From: UBA7332 sp051657165
GTDB taxonomy: Bacteria; Bacteroidota; Bacteroidia; Bacteroidales; UBA7332
NCBI GenBank assembly: GCA_051657165.1
Contig: JBOFKD010000188.1
Coordinates: 1 to 45,413, forward strand
Reading direction: 5' to 3'
Length of the DNA stretch: 45,413 nucleotides
Shown piece by piece: positions 1 through 7,939 of this stretch; position 1 is the stretch's first letter; each line of letters starts with the position of its first letter. Both the position numbers and the translations under genes were made by a program. The notes below the pieces were generated by a model that ran no database searches, had not been told where the DNA came from, and saw only the letters and a program-made list of their open reading frames with translations.

Positions 1-30
1 AAAACTATACACAGAGTTTTGCGATTTGAA

Positions 31-207
31 TTGCAACCAATTGCAACCGCACAGCTGAAGAATTTGTAAATACTTATTATATAGCGATTTGTGAGGTATT
101 TAAAAGGTTGCAATTGAGGTTGCAAATGGTTGCAATTGAATTTCTTGAATTGCAACCTGTATTGTGTTGTTTAACAGTGTATTATGTAGGGTTGCAAATG
201 GTTGCAA
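31..207. repeat. Array of eight TTGCAACC / GGTTGCAA octamers
   Basis: Eight exact copies of the octamer occur in 177 bases: TTGCAACC at 31-38, 41-48 and 150-157, and its complement GGTTGCAA at 106-113, 118-125, 128-135, 190-197 and 200-207. Three neighbouring pairs start exactly 10 bases apart and one pair 12 apart, so the copies would lie on nearly the same face of the helix. The copies at 128-137 and 148-157 form a perfect 10-bp stem with a 10-base loop. The layout resembles iterons or an operator array for a repeat-binding protein; which one cannot be told from the sequence. Confidence 0.8.
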
Positions 208-327
208 TTGAAATCAGGAAAATTTGTGTGCAGATGTTTTTCCGATGAACCATTTGCATAAGAACTCTAATCACGGAGACGCTTATTCTTTATTTTCTAC
301 ACAGAGTTTTGAGTTTTGAATCGACAC

Positions 328-499
328 AATCAGCACTTTTAGATTAAATGGATGATAAACAGGTGTATAGGTGTGCTGATTCACCTCAAATGAATCAGCA
401 CTGAGAACTTTAATCAGCACACTTATCAGCACACTTAATATTAACGTATGCATCTGATTATCAATAATTAGCAATATTGCGATGCTGATAGTGCTGATT
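328..499. repeat. Array of AATCAGCAC / GTGCTGATT nonamers
   Basis: Exact copies of AATCAGCAC lie at 328-336, 393-401 and 412-420, the complement GTGCTGATT at 373-381 and 491-499, and a one-mismatch copy TATCAGCAC at 424-432; a weaker GATGCTGAT is at 481-489. Positions 373-383 and 391-401 form a perfect 11-bp stem with a 7-base loop. The organisation copies that of the TTGCAACC array to the left with a different repeat unit. A short minus-strand reading frame across it translates the repeat and is not believed to be a gene. Confidence 0.78.
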
Positions 500-584
500 G
501 AAAATCAAACTTTATGTGCGTTGTAAGGAATCCCTAAATAGCATTAGTTTCAGGAATTATAACCTGTCAGCTTAGCTTTGTTAT

Positions 585-638
585 AAAAAAAAGGAGGGTG
601 TGTCAAAAATCGTATTGATTTGACACACCCTCTTTTTT
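585..638. terminator. Bidirectional terminator after gdhA
   Basis: A perfect 14-bp stem (594-607 with 619-632) with an 11-base loop is flanked by eight A residues on the left (585-592) and six T residues on the right (633-638), so it can act on either strand. On the minus strand it directly follows the stop codon of gdhA at 676. Confidence 0.85.
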
Positions 639-675
639 CATTTAATCTCACTTCTACAGAATTATATAATACTGA

Positions 676-2013
676 TCACAAAACTCCTTGTGACATCATT
701 GCTCTCGATACTTTCATAAAGCCTGCAATATTTGCACCTTTTACGTAATTTACAAAGCCATCTTCGCTTCCGTATTTCACGCATTGTTCATGAACCGATT
801 GCATGATTTGTTTTAATTTCTGATCAACTTCTTCAGCTGTCCAGGATAGTTTCATTGCATTCTGAGTCATTTCCAGTCCGGAGGTAGCAACTCCTCCTGC
901 ATTGGCTGCTTTTCCCGGTCCGTAAAGAATTTTCTTCTCAATAAAGTAGTGAACGGCCTCCGGAGTAGATGGCATATTTGCCCCTTCGGATACAGCAAAA
1001 CAGCCGTTTGCAACAAGGGTTCTTGCATCATTCCCGTTTAATTCGTTTTGTGTAGCCGATGGCATTGCGATATCGCACACTTCGCTCCATGGAGATGCAT
1101 CTTCTACATACTTACAACCGGTTTCCTCAGCATATTCACGCAATCTGCCTCTGTATTCATTTTTAAGCTCCATGATTTTAGCCAGCTTGCTTTCATCCAA
1201 TCCTTCAGGATCGTAAATATAGCCCGATGAATCTGACATAGTCAGTACTTTAGCGCCCAGACTGATCAATTTTTCGGCCGTATACTGAGCAACATTCCCT
1301 GAACCTGAAATAAGCACTTTCTTTCCTTTTATATCTATATTGCGGGTTTTAAGCATTTCAAGCAGAAAGTATACATTTCCGTATCCGGTTGCTTCCGGAC
1401 GAATCAGCGAACCTCCCATTTCAAGAGTTTTACCTGTGAATGTTCCGTTTACTTCATTACGAAGTCTTTTGTACATTCCTGCCATATAAGCAACCTCGCG
1501 TCCTCCTACACCGATATCCCCTGCCGGAACATCAGTCTCAGGACCGATATATTTTGATAACTCCATCACAAAAGCCTGACAGAATCTCATTATTTCATTG
1601 TTGGATTTTCCTTTCGGATTGAAATCTGAACCTCCTTTTGCGCCACCCATAGGAAGCGTGGTTAATGCATTTTTAAAAGTTTGCTCGAATGCAAGGAATT
1701 TAAGGATTGAAGGATTAACGGAAGAGTGGAAACGGATTCCGCCTTTATACGGACCGATTGCATTGTTGTGTTGTACACGGTATCCCATGTTAGTGTGAAC
1801 TTTGCCTTTATCATCCATCCACGTAACCCGGAACGAAATTATCCGGTCTGCTATACACAGACGTTCAATTAAATTGTATCGTTCAAATTCCGGATATTTG
1901 TTATAAACCTCCTCAATCGAACTTAATACTTCTTCTACTGCCTGGATATATTCCGGCTCATTCGGGAACTTTCTCTCTAACATAGAGAGTACATCATTTG
2001 TCTTCATAGGCAT
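676..2013 (-). CDS. gdhA: NADP-type glutamate dehydrogenase
   Basis: This 445-residue protein catalyses the reversible reductive amination of 2-oxoglutarate to glutamate in the cytoplasm, a main route of ammonia assimilation. Length and motifs fit the short hexameric family: substrate-binding KGGIRF with K90, the catalytic lysine K126 inside PMGGAKGG, catalytic D166 in PAGDIGVGG, and the nucleotide-binding GSGNVA at 237-242. The N-terminal stretch before residue 60 is the usual helical lead-in, so the ATG at 2013 is kept; a second ATG two codons later is possible. The gene stands alone, with its own promoter box at 2041-2071 and a strong terminator at 585-638. NADP rather than NAD preference is inferred from overall resemblance to the biosynthetic enzymes, not from a decisive residue. 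Confidence 0.96.
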   Translation of the reverse strand: MPMKTNDVLSMLERKFPNEPEYIQAVEEVLSSIEEVYNKYPEFERYNLIERLCIADRIISFRVTWMDDKGKVHTNMGYRVQHNNAIGPYKGGIRFHSSVNPSILKFLAFEQTFKNALTTLPMGGAKGGSDFNPKGKSNNEIMRFCQAFVMELSKYIGPETDVPAGDIGVGGREVAYMAGMYKRLRNEVNGTFTGKTLEMGGSLIRPEATGYGNVYFLLEMLKTRNIDIKGKKVLISGSGNVAQYTAEKLISLGAKVLTMSDSSGYIYDPEGLDESKLAKIMELKNEYRGRLREYAEETGCKYVEDASPWSEVCDIAMPSATQNELNGNDARTLVANGCFAVSEGANMPSTPEAVHYFIEKKILYGPGKAANAGGVATSGLEMTQNAMKLSWTAEEVDQKLKQIMQSVHEQCVKYGSEDGFVNYVKGANIAGFMKVSRAMMSQGVL

Positions 2014-2040
2014 AATTATCTGTTTTCACTAAAGTATTCG

Positions 2041-2071
2041 CAAATATAAGATAATAATATTAAAATGCAAT
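2041..2071 (-). promoter_or_regulatory. Promoter of gdhA
   Basis: On the minus strand a TATATTTG box (2041-2048) matches the Bacteroidetes -7 consensus TAnnTTTG, with ATTG (2068-2071) 19 bases upstream as a three-of-four match to the -33 TTTG. The implied leader is about 24 bases. Confidence 0.6.
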
Positions 2072-2260
2072 ATTAATGCTAGTATATATTTCAAATAGTA
2101 AGTATATTGTCTTTATTGGTATCATATAGTTATATTTATACATTGCTATCTTTATGTCGTTTTATTTAGAGGAAACAGTCATATATCCTCCGGTATCAGA
2201 ACGTATTATTCAAGTCTGATTTGTCCGAAATTATATGTATTATCCTTTATTATACAAACT
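2072..2260. other. AT-rich spacer between metY terminator and gdhA promoter
   Basis: Part of the 316-base gap between gdhA and metY. Apart from the gdhA promoter on the left and the metY terminator on the right, nothing recognisable is seen; the DNA is strongly AT-rich and has no reading frame of note. Confidence 0.6.
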
Positions 2261-2302
2261 AAAAAAGGATGTGTCAGAGCGTTAAACCTCCGACACATCC
2301 TT
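2261..2302 (-). terminator. Terminator of metY
   Basis: An 11-bp stem pairs 2265-2275 with 2292-2302; the A run at 2261-2266 gives the U tract on the minus strand. It lies just past the metY stop codon. The stem shares the GTGTC/GACAC core with the gdhA terminator. Confidence 0.8.
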
Positions 2303-2329
2303 GTGTTGTATAGAAAAAGGAATTCTTTT

Positions 2330-3628
2330 TTATGATAAAGCCTGTTCCAGATCTGCTATAATATCTTTTACATTTTCAATTCCGACAGACAGACGGATCA
2401 GATTAGGGTATACTCCTGCATTTGCCTGTTCTTCTGCTGACATCTGCTGGTGAGTGGTCAGAGCTGGCTGGATGATAAGTGTACGTGTGTCACCTACGTT
2501 TGCCAGATGTGATATCAGTTCTACCTTATTAATTACATTTCCGGCTTCTTCAGCACCTCCCTTTACGCGGAACGTAAGTACCGGTCCGTATCCGTTATGA
2601 AGATATTTCTTTGCCAGTTCGTGGTAAGGCTGTGACGGTAATCCCGGATAGTTTACAGATTCTATCTTTGGATGCTTTTCTAACCACTCGGCTATAACCT
2701 GAGCATTTTCGCAAATTCTTTCTACGCGAAGAGACAAAGTTTCAAGTCCCAGAAGCAACTGAAATGAATTGAACGGAGAAATACAAGGGCCCAGATCGCG
2801 AAGGCCTTCAACGCGTGCACGTATAATAAATGCAATATTTCCAAACGGAGAATTGCTTCCGAAAGTTTCCCAGAAGTTTAATCCATGATAACCTTCTGAC
2901 GGTTCAGAGAACTGTGGGAATTTACCGTTGCCCCAGTTATAGTTTCCTCCGTCGATAATGATACCTCCCATAGATGTGCCGTGTCCTCCGATCCATTTTG
3001 TTGCAGATTCAACGACTATATTGGCGCCCAGTTCAAGCGGACGGCATAAAAAACCACCGCATCCGAATGTATTATCTACAATCAGTGGTAGATCATATTT
3101 GCGTGCAAGAGCAACAATTTTATCGAAATCCGGAATACTGAAGTGAGGATTTGCGATGTTCTCTATATAGATAGCTTTTGTTTTTTCGTCAATATGTTTT
3201 TCCAGAGCTTCCGCTGTATCGTTTGCCGCAAAGCGAGCTTCAATTCCCATTCGTTTGAATGAAACTTTGAATTGATTAAATGTCCCTCCGTACAAGTAAG
3301 GAGAAGAAACAAAATTGTCGCCTTCCTGAAGAATGTTTGTAAGGGCAATAAGCTGAGCACTATGTCCCGAAGCGACAGCTAGCGCGGCAACTCCGCCTTC
3401 CAGAGCAGCCATACGCTGTTCGAAAATATCAGTTGTCGGATTTTGTAAACGAGTGTAGATATTCCCGAATTCTTTTAGCTCAAACAGATTAGCTCCGTGC
3501 TGAGCATTGTTAAATGTGTAGGCTGTGGTTTGATAAATAGGTACAGCGCGCGAATTTGTGGTTGGGTCTGCGTTTACGTAACCCGCATGGACTTGTAAAG
3601 TCTCGAAATGCAATTTCTTTTTTTCCAT
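2330..3628 (-). CDS. metY: O-acetylhomoserine sulfhydrylase (PLP-dependent)
   Basis: This 432-residue protein belongs to the Cys/Met-metabolism PLP enzymes and most resembles O-acetylhomoserine aminocarboxypropyltransferase, which makes homocysteine from O-acetylhomoserine and sulfide. The PLP lysine is K211 in SATKWIGGHG, D185 in VDNTFG contacts the cofactor ring, and Y58-T-R60 is the phosphate-binding loop. The insertion rich in Gly, Asn and Phe after the lysine (about 222-260) and the length over 420 residues separate it from cystathionine gamma-synthase and beta-lyase, which are near 380-400. It is a single-gene unit with its own promoter and terminator. A family member acting on a related acyl-homoserine cannot be excluded from sequence alone. 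Confidence 0.92.
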   Translation of the reverse strand: MEKKKLHFETLQVHAGYVNADPTTNSRAVPIYQTTAYTFNNAQHGANLFELKEFGNIYTRLQNPTTDIFEQRMAALEGGVAALAVASGHSAQLIALTNILQEGDNFVSSPYLYGGTFNQFKVSFKRMGIEARFAANDTAEALEKHIDEKTKAIYIENIANPHFSIPDFDKIVALARKYDLPLIVDNTFGCGGFLCRPLELGANIVVESATKWIGGHGTSMGGIIIDGGNYNWGNGKFPQFSEPSEGYHGLNFWETFGSNSPFGNIAFIIRARVEGLRDLGPCISPFNSFQLLLGLETLSLRVERICENAQVIAEWLEKHPKIESVNYPGLPSQPYHELAKKYLHNGYGPVLTFRVKGGAEEAGNVINKVELISHLANVGDTRTLIIQPALTTHQQMSAEEQANAGVYPNLIRLSVGIENVKDIIADLEQALS

Positions 3629-3699
3629 TTGTTTAAGTCTTTAGTGTACAAATTGAAAGTTTGAATCCTAAAAAGATTGGCAATTTAATATGCTAAAAG

Positions 3700-3729
3700 C
3701 AAAATTAGTTTATTTGAGGTATTTTCAAA
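3700..3729 (-). promoter_or_regulatory. Promoter of metY
   Basis: On the minus strand TAATTTTG (3700-3707) fits the -7 consensus and a full TTTG -33 element lies 18 bases upstream (3726-3729). The leader to the ATG at 3628 would be about 68 bases; no riboswitch fold is recognised in it. Confidence 0.6.
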
Positions 3730-3770
3730 GTTTTCAGAACTGAAAATAAGAGTGTATTAATAAATAAAAA

Positions 3771-3798
3771 GAGTTGCCACCTTTTCTTGTGGCAACTC
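3771..3798 (-). terminator. Terminator after the M6 protease operon
   Basis: A perfect 10-bp stem (3771-3780 with 3789-3798) with an 8-base loop sits 8 bases past the stop codon of the M6 protease gene; AT-rich DNA with an A run at 3766-3770 gives the U tract on the minus strand. Confidence 0.8.
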
Positions 3799-3806
3799 TC
3801 TTAATG

Positions 3807-6362
3807 TTATAGTATTATTTTAGTTGTGCGTGTTCCGTATTTTACGATATATATTCCTTTTCCGGATATTGAAACAGAACTTCTTCCTGATGGAAAATAC
3901 TCTTTTCGCAGACAGCTTCCGGCAATATCATATATTTCTACGTATATATGATTATGATTATTGTTTTCAATGACGATTGTCTCACCTGCTGTAGCAAAGA
4001 TCCGAATATTATTTTCTTCGTTATCTACGCTGACTAAGTTCGTTGTCGTCACTTTTAGTTCCTGACTTAAAGGAGATATGCTTTCTCCTTTGGCCGATTT
4101 AACATGTATACTGTATTCTTTGTTTGGCTGTAAACCTTCTACCTTCACAGAGAGTACATTCCCCAGATCTTTATGCTGATATCCCTCTGCAAATAATTTT
4201 TCTGAAGTAATATCTTTATACGAGACTTCCAGATCATCGAATGAGAGGTTTCCTGAAATCTTTTTGTATGTAAACTTCAGAGAAATCGTATTTTCCGGAA
4301 TAGATTCACTGCTGTAAGTCTTTATCTTAGCAGTATTTTCAGGAGTAAACTCTTCGATGGTAGTCCAGACTAAACCATTAAATCCTTCGATTAATAATGT
4401 ACTTTTCGAAAGAGATTGTCCTTTTACCCAAAATGAAAAGCGGTCAATCGCTTTTGGGAATATATTCGTTTGAAGATACACGTATGTATTGTCGAATTTC
4501 AAAGATGGAGCGCTTTTGCCGTAATTCCCCGATGAAGTATATGTGCCGCTCACATTTGAACTAAATCCATCTGGAATCAATGGGTTTGAGAACCCGAATG
4601 CGTGAGTTATCAACTCTTCTTTTTCTCCGTCCATGCTGAAAACATCTATGTAATATCTTTCTGCATTGGCCACAGCATCCCATGATATTGTAAAGTCTGT
4701 ATCATTGACTTCTGTGGCTGTAAGATTTTTAGGTGCATCAACATCACTTCCTCCCATATAAGAGAATGTAATGACTTTATTATTCTCACTTATACGTGTT
4801 ATCGGTTTTTGTAATTTAGAGCCATTCCACAAGACAGACCCCGGTTTTGTATCATCACTGAACTCAGTTTTATTCGTAGATCCCGGATATGGATCACCTT
4901 TGAGACAATTCATATAGGCATTGTAGTTGTATCCATCGTATTTGATTCTAGTATTGTCTGCCACTTCCAAGTCAACATACTGATGGTTTGGGTTTGCATT
5001 CACCTTATTACTTCTCCATATGTTTTCGTTATAATCAATGTGATAGATCAGCATTCCGGATTGCGGCAGTTCTCTGTCCCAGTTTTCGAGCTGACGGTTT
5101 TCCAGCATGAAATATTCGTTTGCTTTTTCAGATCTGAGAATATATGCTTCATTACTGCTTTGCAAACTTTGCAGAGTAGTCAGCTCCGGTTCTGTTAATT
5201 CTTTTGGTGTCAGCCATCCGCAGAACATTCTTTCGTAGGCTGTATATCCGGCCGGTACATATCCGTTTCCGTTATAGTTCCCCGAGCTCATACTACTCCA
5301 GCAATCCAGCGCAAAAGACTCTCCTCCGCTGTCTTTTTCATCGGTATCGTACATATCGGGCAGCCCGAGTATATGTCCGAATTCATGAACGAAAGTTCCG
5401 ATTCCCGCCATATTTGTACCGGAACCGCTTAACTCTGACGAACAGCCATATGTGTTTATTCTTACGTTGTTAATAACCGGAGGAGTTAATCCGGCATGCT
5501 GTATAGCCCATGCATGAGGCCAGACAGAATATGCAGGACCGCCTTCAGCTTCATTGTTTCCGGCATAATAGATAAATATATTATCCATTTCTCCGTCGCT
5601 GTCATTATCGTACTCTGTAAGATCAAGTTTTTCCAGTTCACTTTTGGCCTGATTTACGGCATCCAGCACCATCTGAGCAGGATTCAGATCACCTCCGAAC
5701 ATACTGTTTCCGCCATAGTAACTCATAGATCTTGGCAGGGTTACCGGACCGATAACCGTAAATTCAGGTGCGAATTTACCCATTGAGTTGTCTTTATAAA
5801 AATCAAAAGCACTTCCTTGCTGTCCGAATTTATTAGAATACTCAGGTTGATTGAGCATGTTATTGAACTCCTGTCTCGTGTCGGGAATGATGAACGATTT
5901 ATCCGAAAACTGAGCAAGGAGAATGATGCATTTCCCGTGAGTTCCGGCAGTTTTTGTTACCTGAGAAACTGTTTTACGCGGTTTTGCTTCTGCAAATTTA
6001 CGAACACGGGTTCGGGCAACATCGTTTTGGCTGGTCTGAATGTTTTGAAGAGCTTTTTGGATAGCTCCGGAGCGAGTCTGAGGATCTTCAGCCTTTAAAG
6101 AAGTAGGTACATAAATACCCTCATTATTAACCTGAGCAAAGACATAATATCCCTGTTCGTTCATTACTATGGCATAGCCATCTGTCGTTGTACGGTAGTT
6201 AAAGTTCTCATCGCCATGAAGAACAACTGAAAGAACCTTACCGTCCGGCTGAGTGAATTGCAGTACTCCTTTTTTTGCCGGAATTGCTAATAGTAGACTA
6301 GTTGAAAGTACGCACGATGCAAAGAGTGCTGTTACTTTCCTGAATGAGTAATGTTTTCTCAT
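3807..6362 (-). CDS. Secreted M6-family metalloprotease with type IX-like sorting tail
   Basis: An 851-residue exported zinc protease of the immune-inhibitor-A (M6) family. A signal peptide spans about 1-28 (basic start, hydrophobic 11-26). A propeptide-like region follows to about 140. The catalytic domain contains HEFGHILGLPD with zinc ligands H326 and H330, catalytic E327 and third ligand D336, followed by the M6 signature around CWSSMSSGNYNGNG (354-367). A fibronectin type III-like segment starts near 553 and another part lies near 730-770. The last 67 residues (785-851) are a beta-rich tail ending GIYIVKYGTRTTKIIL, like type A sorting domains of type IX secretion cargo. It is the last gene of an operon with comM (16 bases upstream) and an M16 peptidase. 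Substrate unknown. Confidence 0.9.
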   Translation of the reverse strand: MRKHYSFRKVTALFASCVLSTSLLLAIPAKKGVLQFTQPDGKVLSVVLHGDENFNYRTTTDGYAIVMNEQGYYVFAQVNNEGIYVPTSLKAEDPQTRSGAIQKALQNIQTSQNDVARTRVRKFAEAKPRKTVSQVTKTAGTHGKCIILLAQFSDKSFIIPDTRQEFNNMLNQPEYSNKFGQQGSAFDFYKDNSMGKFAPEFTVIGPVTLPRSMSYYGGNSMFGGDLNPAQMVLDAVNQAKSELEKLDLTEYDNDSDGEMDNIFIYYAGNNEAEGGPAYSVWPHAWAIQHAGLTPPVINNVRINTYGCSSELSGSGTNMAGIGTFVHEFGHILGLPDMYDTDEKDSGGESFALDCWSSMSSGNYNGNGYVPAGYTAYERMFCGWLTPKELTEPELTTLQSLQSSNEAYILRSEKANEYFMLENRQLENWDRELPQSGMLIYHIDYNENIWRSNKVNANPNHQYVDLEVADNTRIKYDGYNYNAYMNCLKGDPYPGSTNKTEFSDDTKPGSVLWNGSKLQKPITRISENNKVITFSYMGGSDVDAPKNLTATEVNDTDFTISWDAVANAERYYIDVFSMDGEKEELITHAFGFSNPLIPDGFSSNVSGTYTSSGNYGKSAPSLKFDNTYVYLQTNIFPKAIDRFSFWVKGQSLSKSTLLIEGFNGLVWTTIEEFTPENTAKIKTYSSESIPENTISLKFTYKKISGNLSFDDLEVSYKDITSEKLFAEGYQHKDLGNVLSVKVEGLQPNKEYSIHVKSAKGESISPLSQELKVTTTNLVSVDNEENNIRIFATAGETIVIENNNHNHIYVEIYDIAGSCLRKEYFPSGRSSVSISGKGIYIVKYGTRTTKIIL

Positions 6363-6378
6363 ACTTAATAATGTGTTT

Positions 6379-7917
6379 TTAACCGATCCAGTTTTGCCGG
6401 TCCAGATTTCTGTAATTAATTGCTTCAGATATATGTTCTGTTTCTACAAATATGCTATTATCAAGATCGGCAATGGTTCGTGCTACTTTTAATATCCGGT
6501 CATAAGCTCTGGCGGATAAATTAAACATTTCCATAGCCGTTTTCAGTCGTTTTAATCCATCCTCATTTGGGATGGCGTATTGATTTAACAGTTTGGTACT
6601 CATCTGAGCATTGCAATAGATACCCGGATAATCTTTATAACGTTCTTCTTGTATTTTTCGGGCATTTATTACCCTTTCCCGGATGTTTGTGCTGGATTCT
6701 GCAGGACGGGTATCAGATATTTTTTCGAACGGAACCGGCACAATTTCTATATGTATATCAATCCGGTCAAGCAGTGGTCCTGAGATCTTATTCAGATATT
6801 TCTGAACCATCCCCGGCAGACAGACGCAATCTTTATCCGGATGATTATAGTATCCGCACGGGCAAGGATTCATCGACGCAATCAGCATCATTCCTGCCGG
6901 ATACTCAATGGTTGTTTTAGCCCGCGAAATACATATCTTCCGGTCCTCCAGCGGTTGTCGCATTACTTCCAGTACAGTCCGGCTGAACTCCGGAAGTTCA
7001 TCCAGGAATAATACTCCGTTGTGAGCCAGTGATATTTCTCCGGGCTGAGGGAATGATCCTCCACCGACCAGCGCTGCTGCTGATATTGTGTGATGGGGCG
7101 CTCTGAAAGGACGCTGGGCCATCAGCGAGGTTCCTTTTGATATTCTGCCGACGATGCTGTGAATCTTCGTTGTTTCGAGTGCTTCGTACAGTGAAAGAGG
7201 AGGCAGAATAGACGGAACCCGTTTAGCCATCATAGACTTACCCGCTCCCGGAGGTCCGATCATAATTAAGTTATGTCCGCCGGCGGCAGCTACTTCAAGA
7301 GCCCTTTTTACGTTTTCCTGTCCTTTAACTTCGGAGAAATCAAATTCAAACAGATCCTGATTCGCAAAAAAGAGCTCCCTTGTATCTATCTCTGTTTTCG
7401 CAATAGTTCCTTCATTATTAAAGAAATCAATTACTTCACATATGTTTTCAACACCGAGAACATCCAGATTGTTGACAACGGCAGCTTCCATGACGTTTGC
7501 CTTTGGTATGATTAAGCCTTTGAATCCCATTTCGCGGGCTTTGATAGCAATAGGCAATACTCCTTTCACCGGCTGAAGATCGCCGTTGAGCGATAACTCA
7601 CCCATCAGCATGTATTCCGAAAGCTTTTCGGCTGATATCAGTTCGGAGGCTGCCATGATACTGATTGCCAGAGGCAGATCGTAAGCAGCTCCTTCTTTCT
7701 TTATATCAGCAGGAGCCATATTTATAACAATCTGTTTACGCGGAAATTTAATTCCGTTAACCTGTAATGCAGAAACAATCCGTTCATGGCTTTCTTTTAT
7801 GGCATTGTCCGGTAAGCCAACTAAAAAGAATTTAACTCCCTGAGTACAGTTCACCTCAATAGTGACAATGATGGCATCTACACCGTGAACGGCAGCTGCA
7901 TAACCTTTAACTAACAT
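6379..7917 (-). CDS. comM: YifB/ComM-family AAA+ ATPase (magnesium-chelatase-like)
   Basis: A 512-residue cytoplasmic ATPase of the ComM family, which in naturally competent bacteria acts as a hexameric helicase promoting branch migration during integration of transforming DNA. Order of domains: an N-terminal Lon-protease-like fold (about 1-170), then the AAA+ core with Walker A GPPGAGKS (221-228), Walker B FLDELPEF (304-311), and a C-terminal Mg-chelatase helical domain from about 400. Four cysteines around 350-370 (CPCGYY and CVC) form the family's conserved cluster. It lies between the M16 peptidase (22 bases upstream) and the M6 protease (16 bases downstream) on the same strand, so all three are probably co-transcribed. 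Whether this organism is competent is not shown by the window. Confidence 0.94.
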   Translation of the reverse strand: MLVKGYAAAVHGVDAIIVTIEVNCTQGVKFFLVGLPDNAIKESHERIVSALQVNGIKFPRKQIVINMAPADIKKEGAAYDLPLAISIMAASELISAEKLSEYMLMGELSLNGDLQPVKGVLPIAIKAREMGFKGLIIPKANVMEAAVVNNLDVLGVENICEVIDFFNNEGTIAKTEIDTRELFFANQDLFEFDFSEVKGQENVKRALEVAAAGGHNLIMIGPPGAGKSMMAKRVPSILPPLSLYEALETTKIHSIVGRISKGTSLMAQRPFRAPHHTISAAALVGGGSFPQPGEISLAHNGVLFLDELPEFSRTVLEVMRQPLEDRKICISRAKTTIEYPAGMMLIASMNPCPCGYYNHPDKDCVCLPGMVQKYLNKISGPLLDRIDIHIEIVPVPFEKISDTRPAESSTNIRERVINARKIQEERYKDYPGIYCNAQMSTKLLNQYAIPNEDGLKRLKTAMEMFNLSARAYDRILKVARTIADLDNSIFVETEHISEAINYRNLDRQNWIG

Positions 7918-7939
7918 GGTATATAGATTTAGATTGTGA

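Larger units (their letters stand above)
1..575. other. Gene-free left edge with repeat arrays
   Basis: No convincing coding sequence is present in the first 575 bases. The stretch is AT-rich and holds two arrays of short direct and inverted repeats, described separately: TTGCAACC at 31-207 and AATCAGCAC at 328-499. Each array is preceded by the same word ACACAGAGTTTTG (9-21 and 299-311), followed within ten bases by a second similar block ending TTTGAA (ends at 30 and 320). The part from 500 to 575 shows nothing recognisable. The gene these arrays might serve, if any, lies left of the window. Confidence 0.7.

Noticed and set aside
283..474. 63-codon minus-strand reading frame across the AATCAGCAC array
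   Set aside because: Its repetitive Ser-Val-Leu-Ile stretch is just the translated repeat; no start signal or domain, and the repeat architecture explains the sequence.
1..500. CRISPR array
   Set aside because: Units are 8-9 bases, occur in both orientations and have irregular spacing; no 25-40 base repeats with uniform spacers, and no cas genes.
3629..3770. Riboswitch in the metY leader
   Set aside because: A SAM-type switch would fit the gene, but the leader of about 68 bases is AT-rich with no recognisable conserved core.
5204..5786. Several plus-strand frames of 89-96 codons inside the M6 protease gene
   Set aside because: They are antisense shadows without domain resemblance; the minus-strand protease is unbroken and full length.
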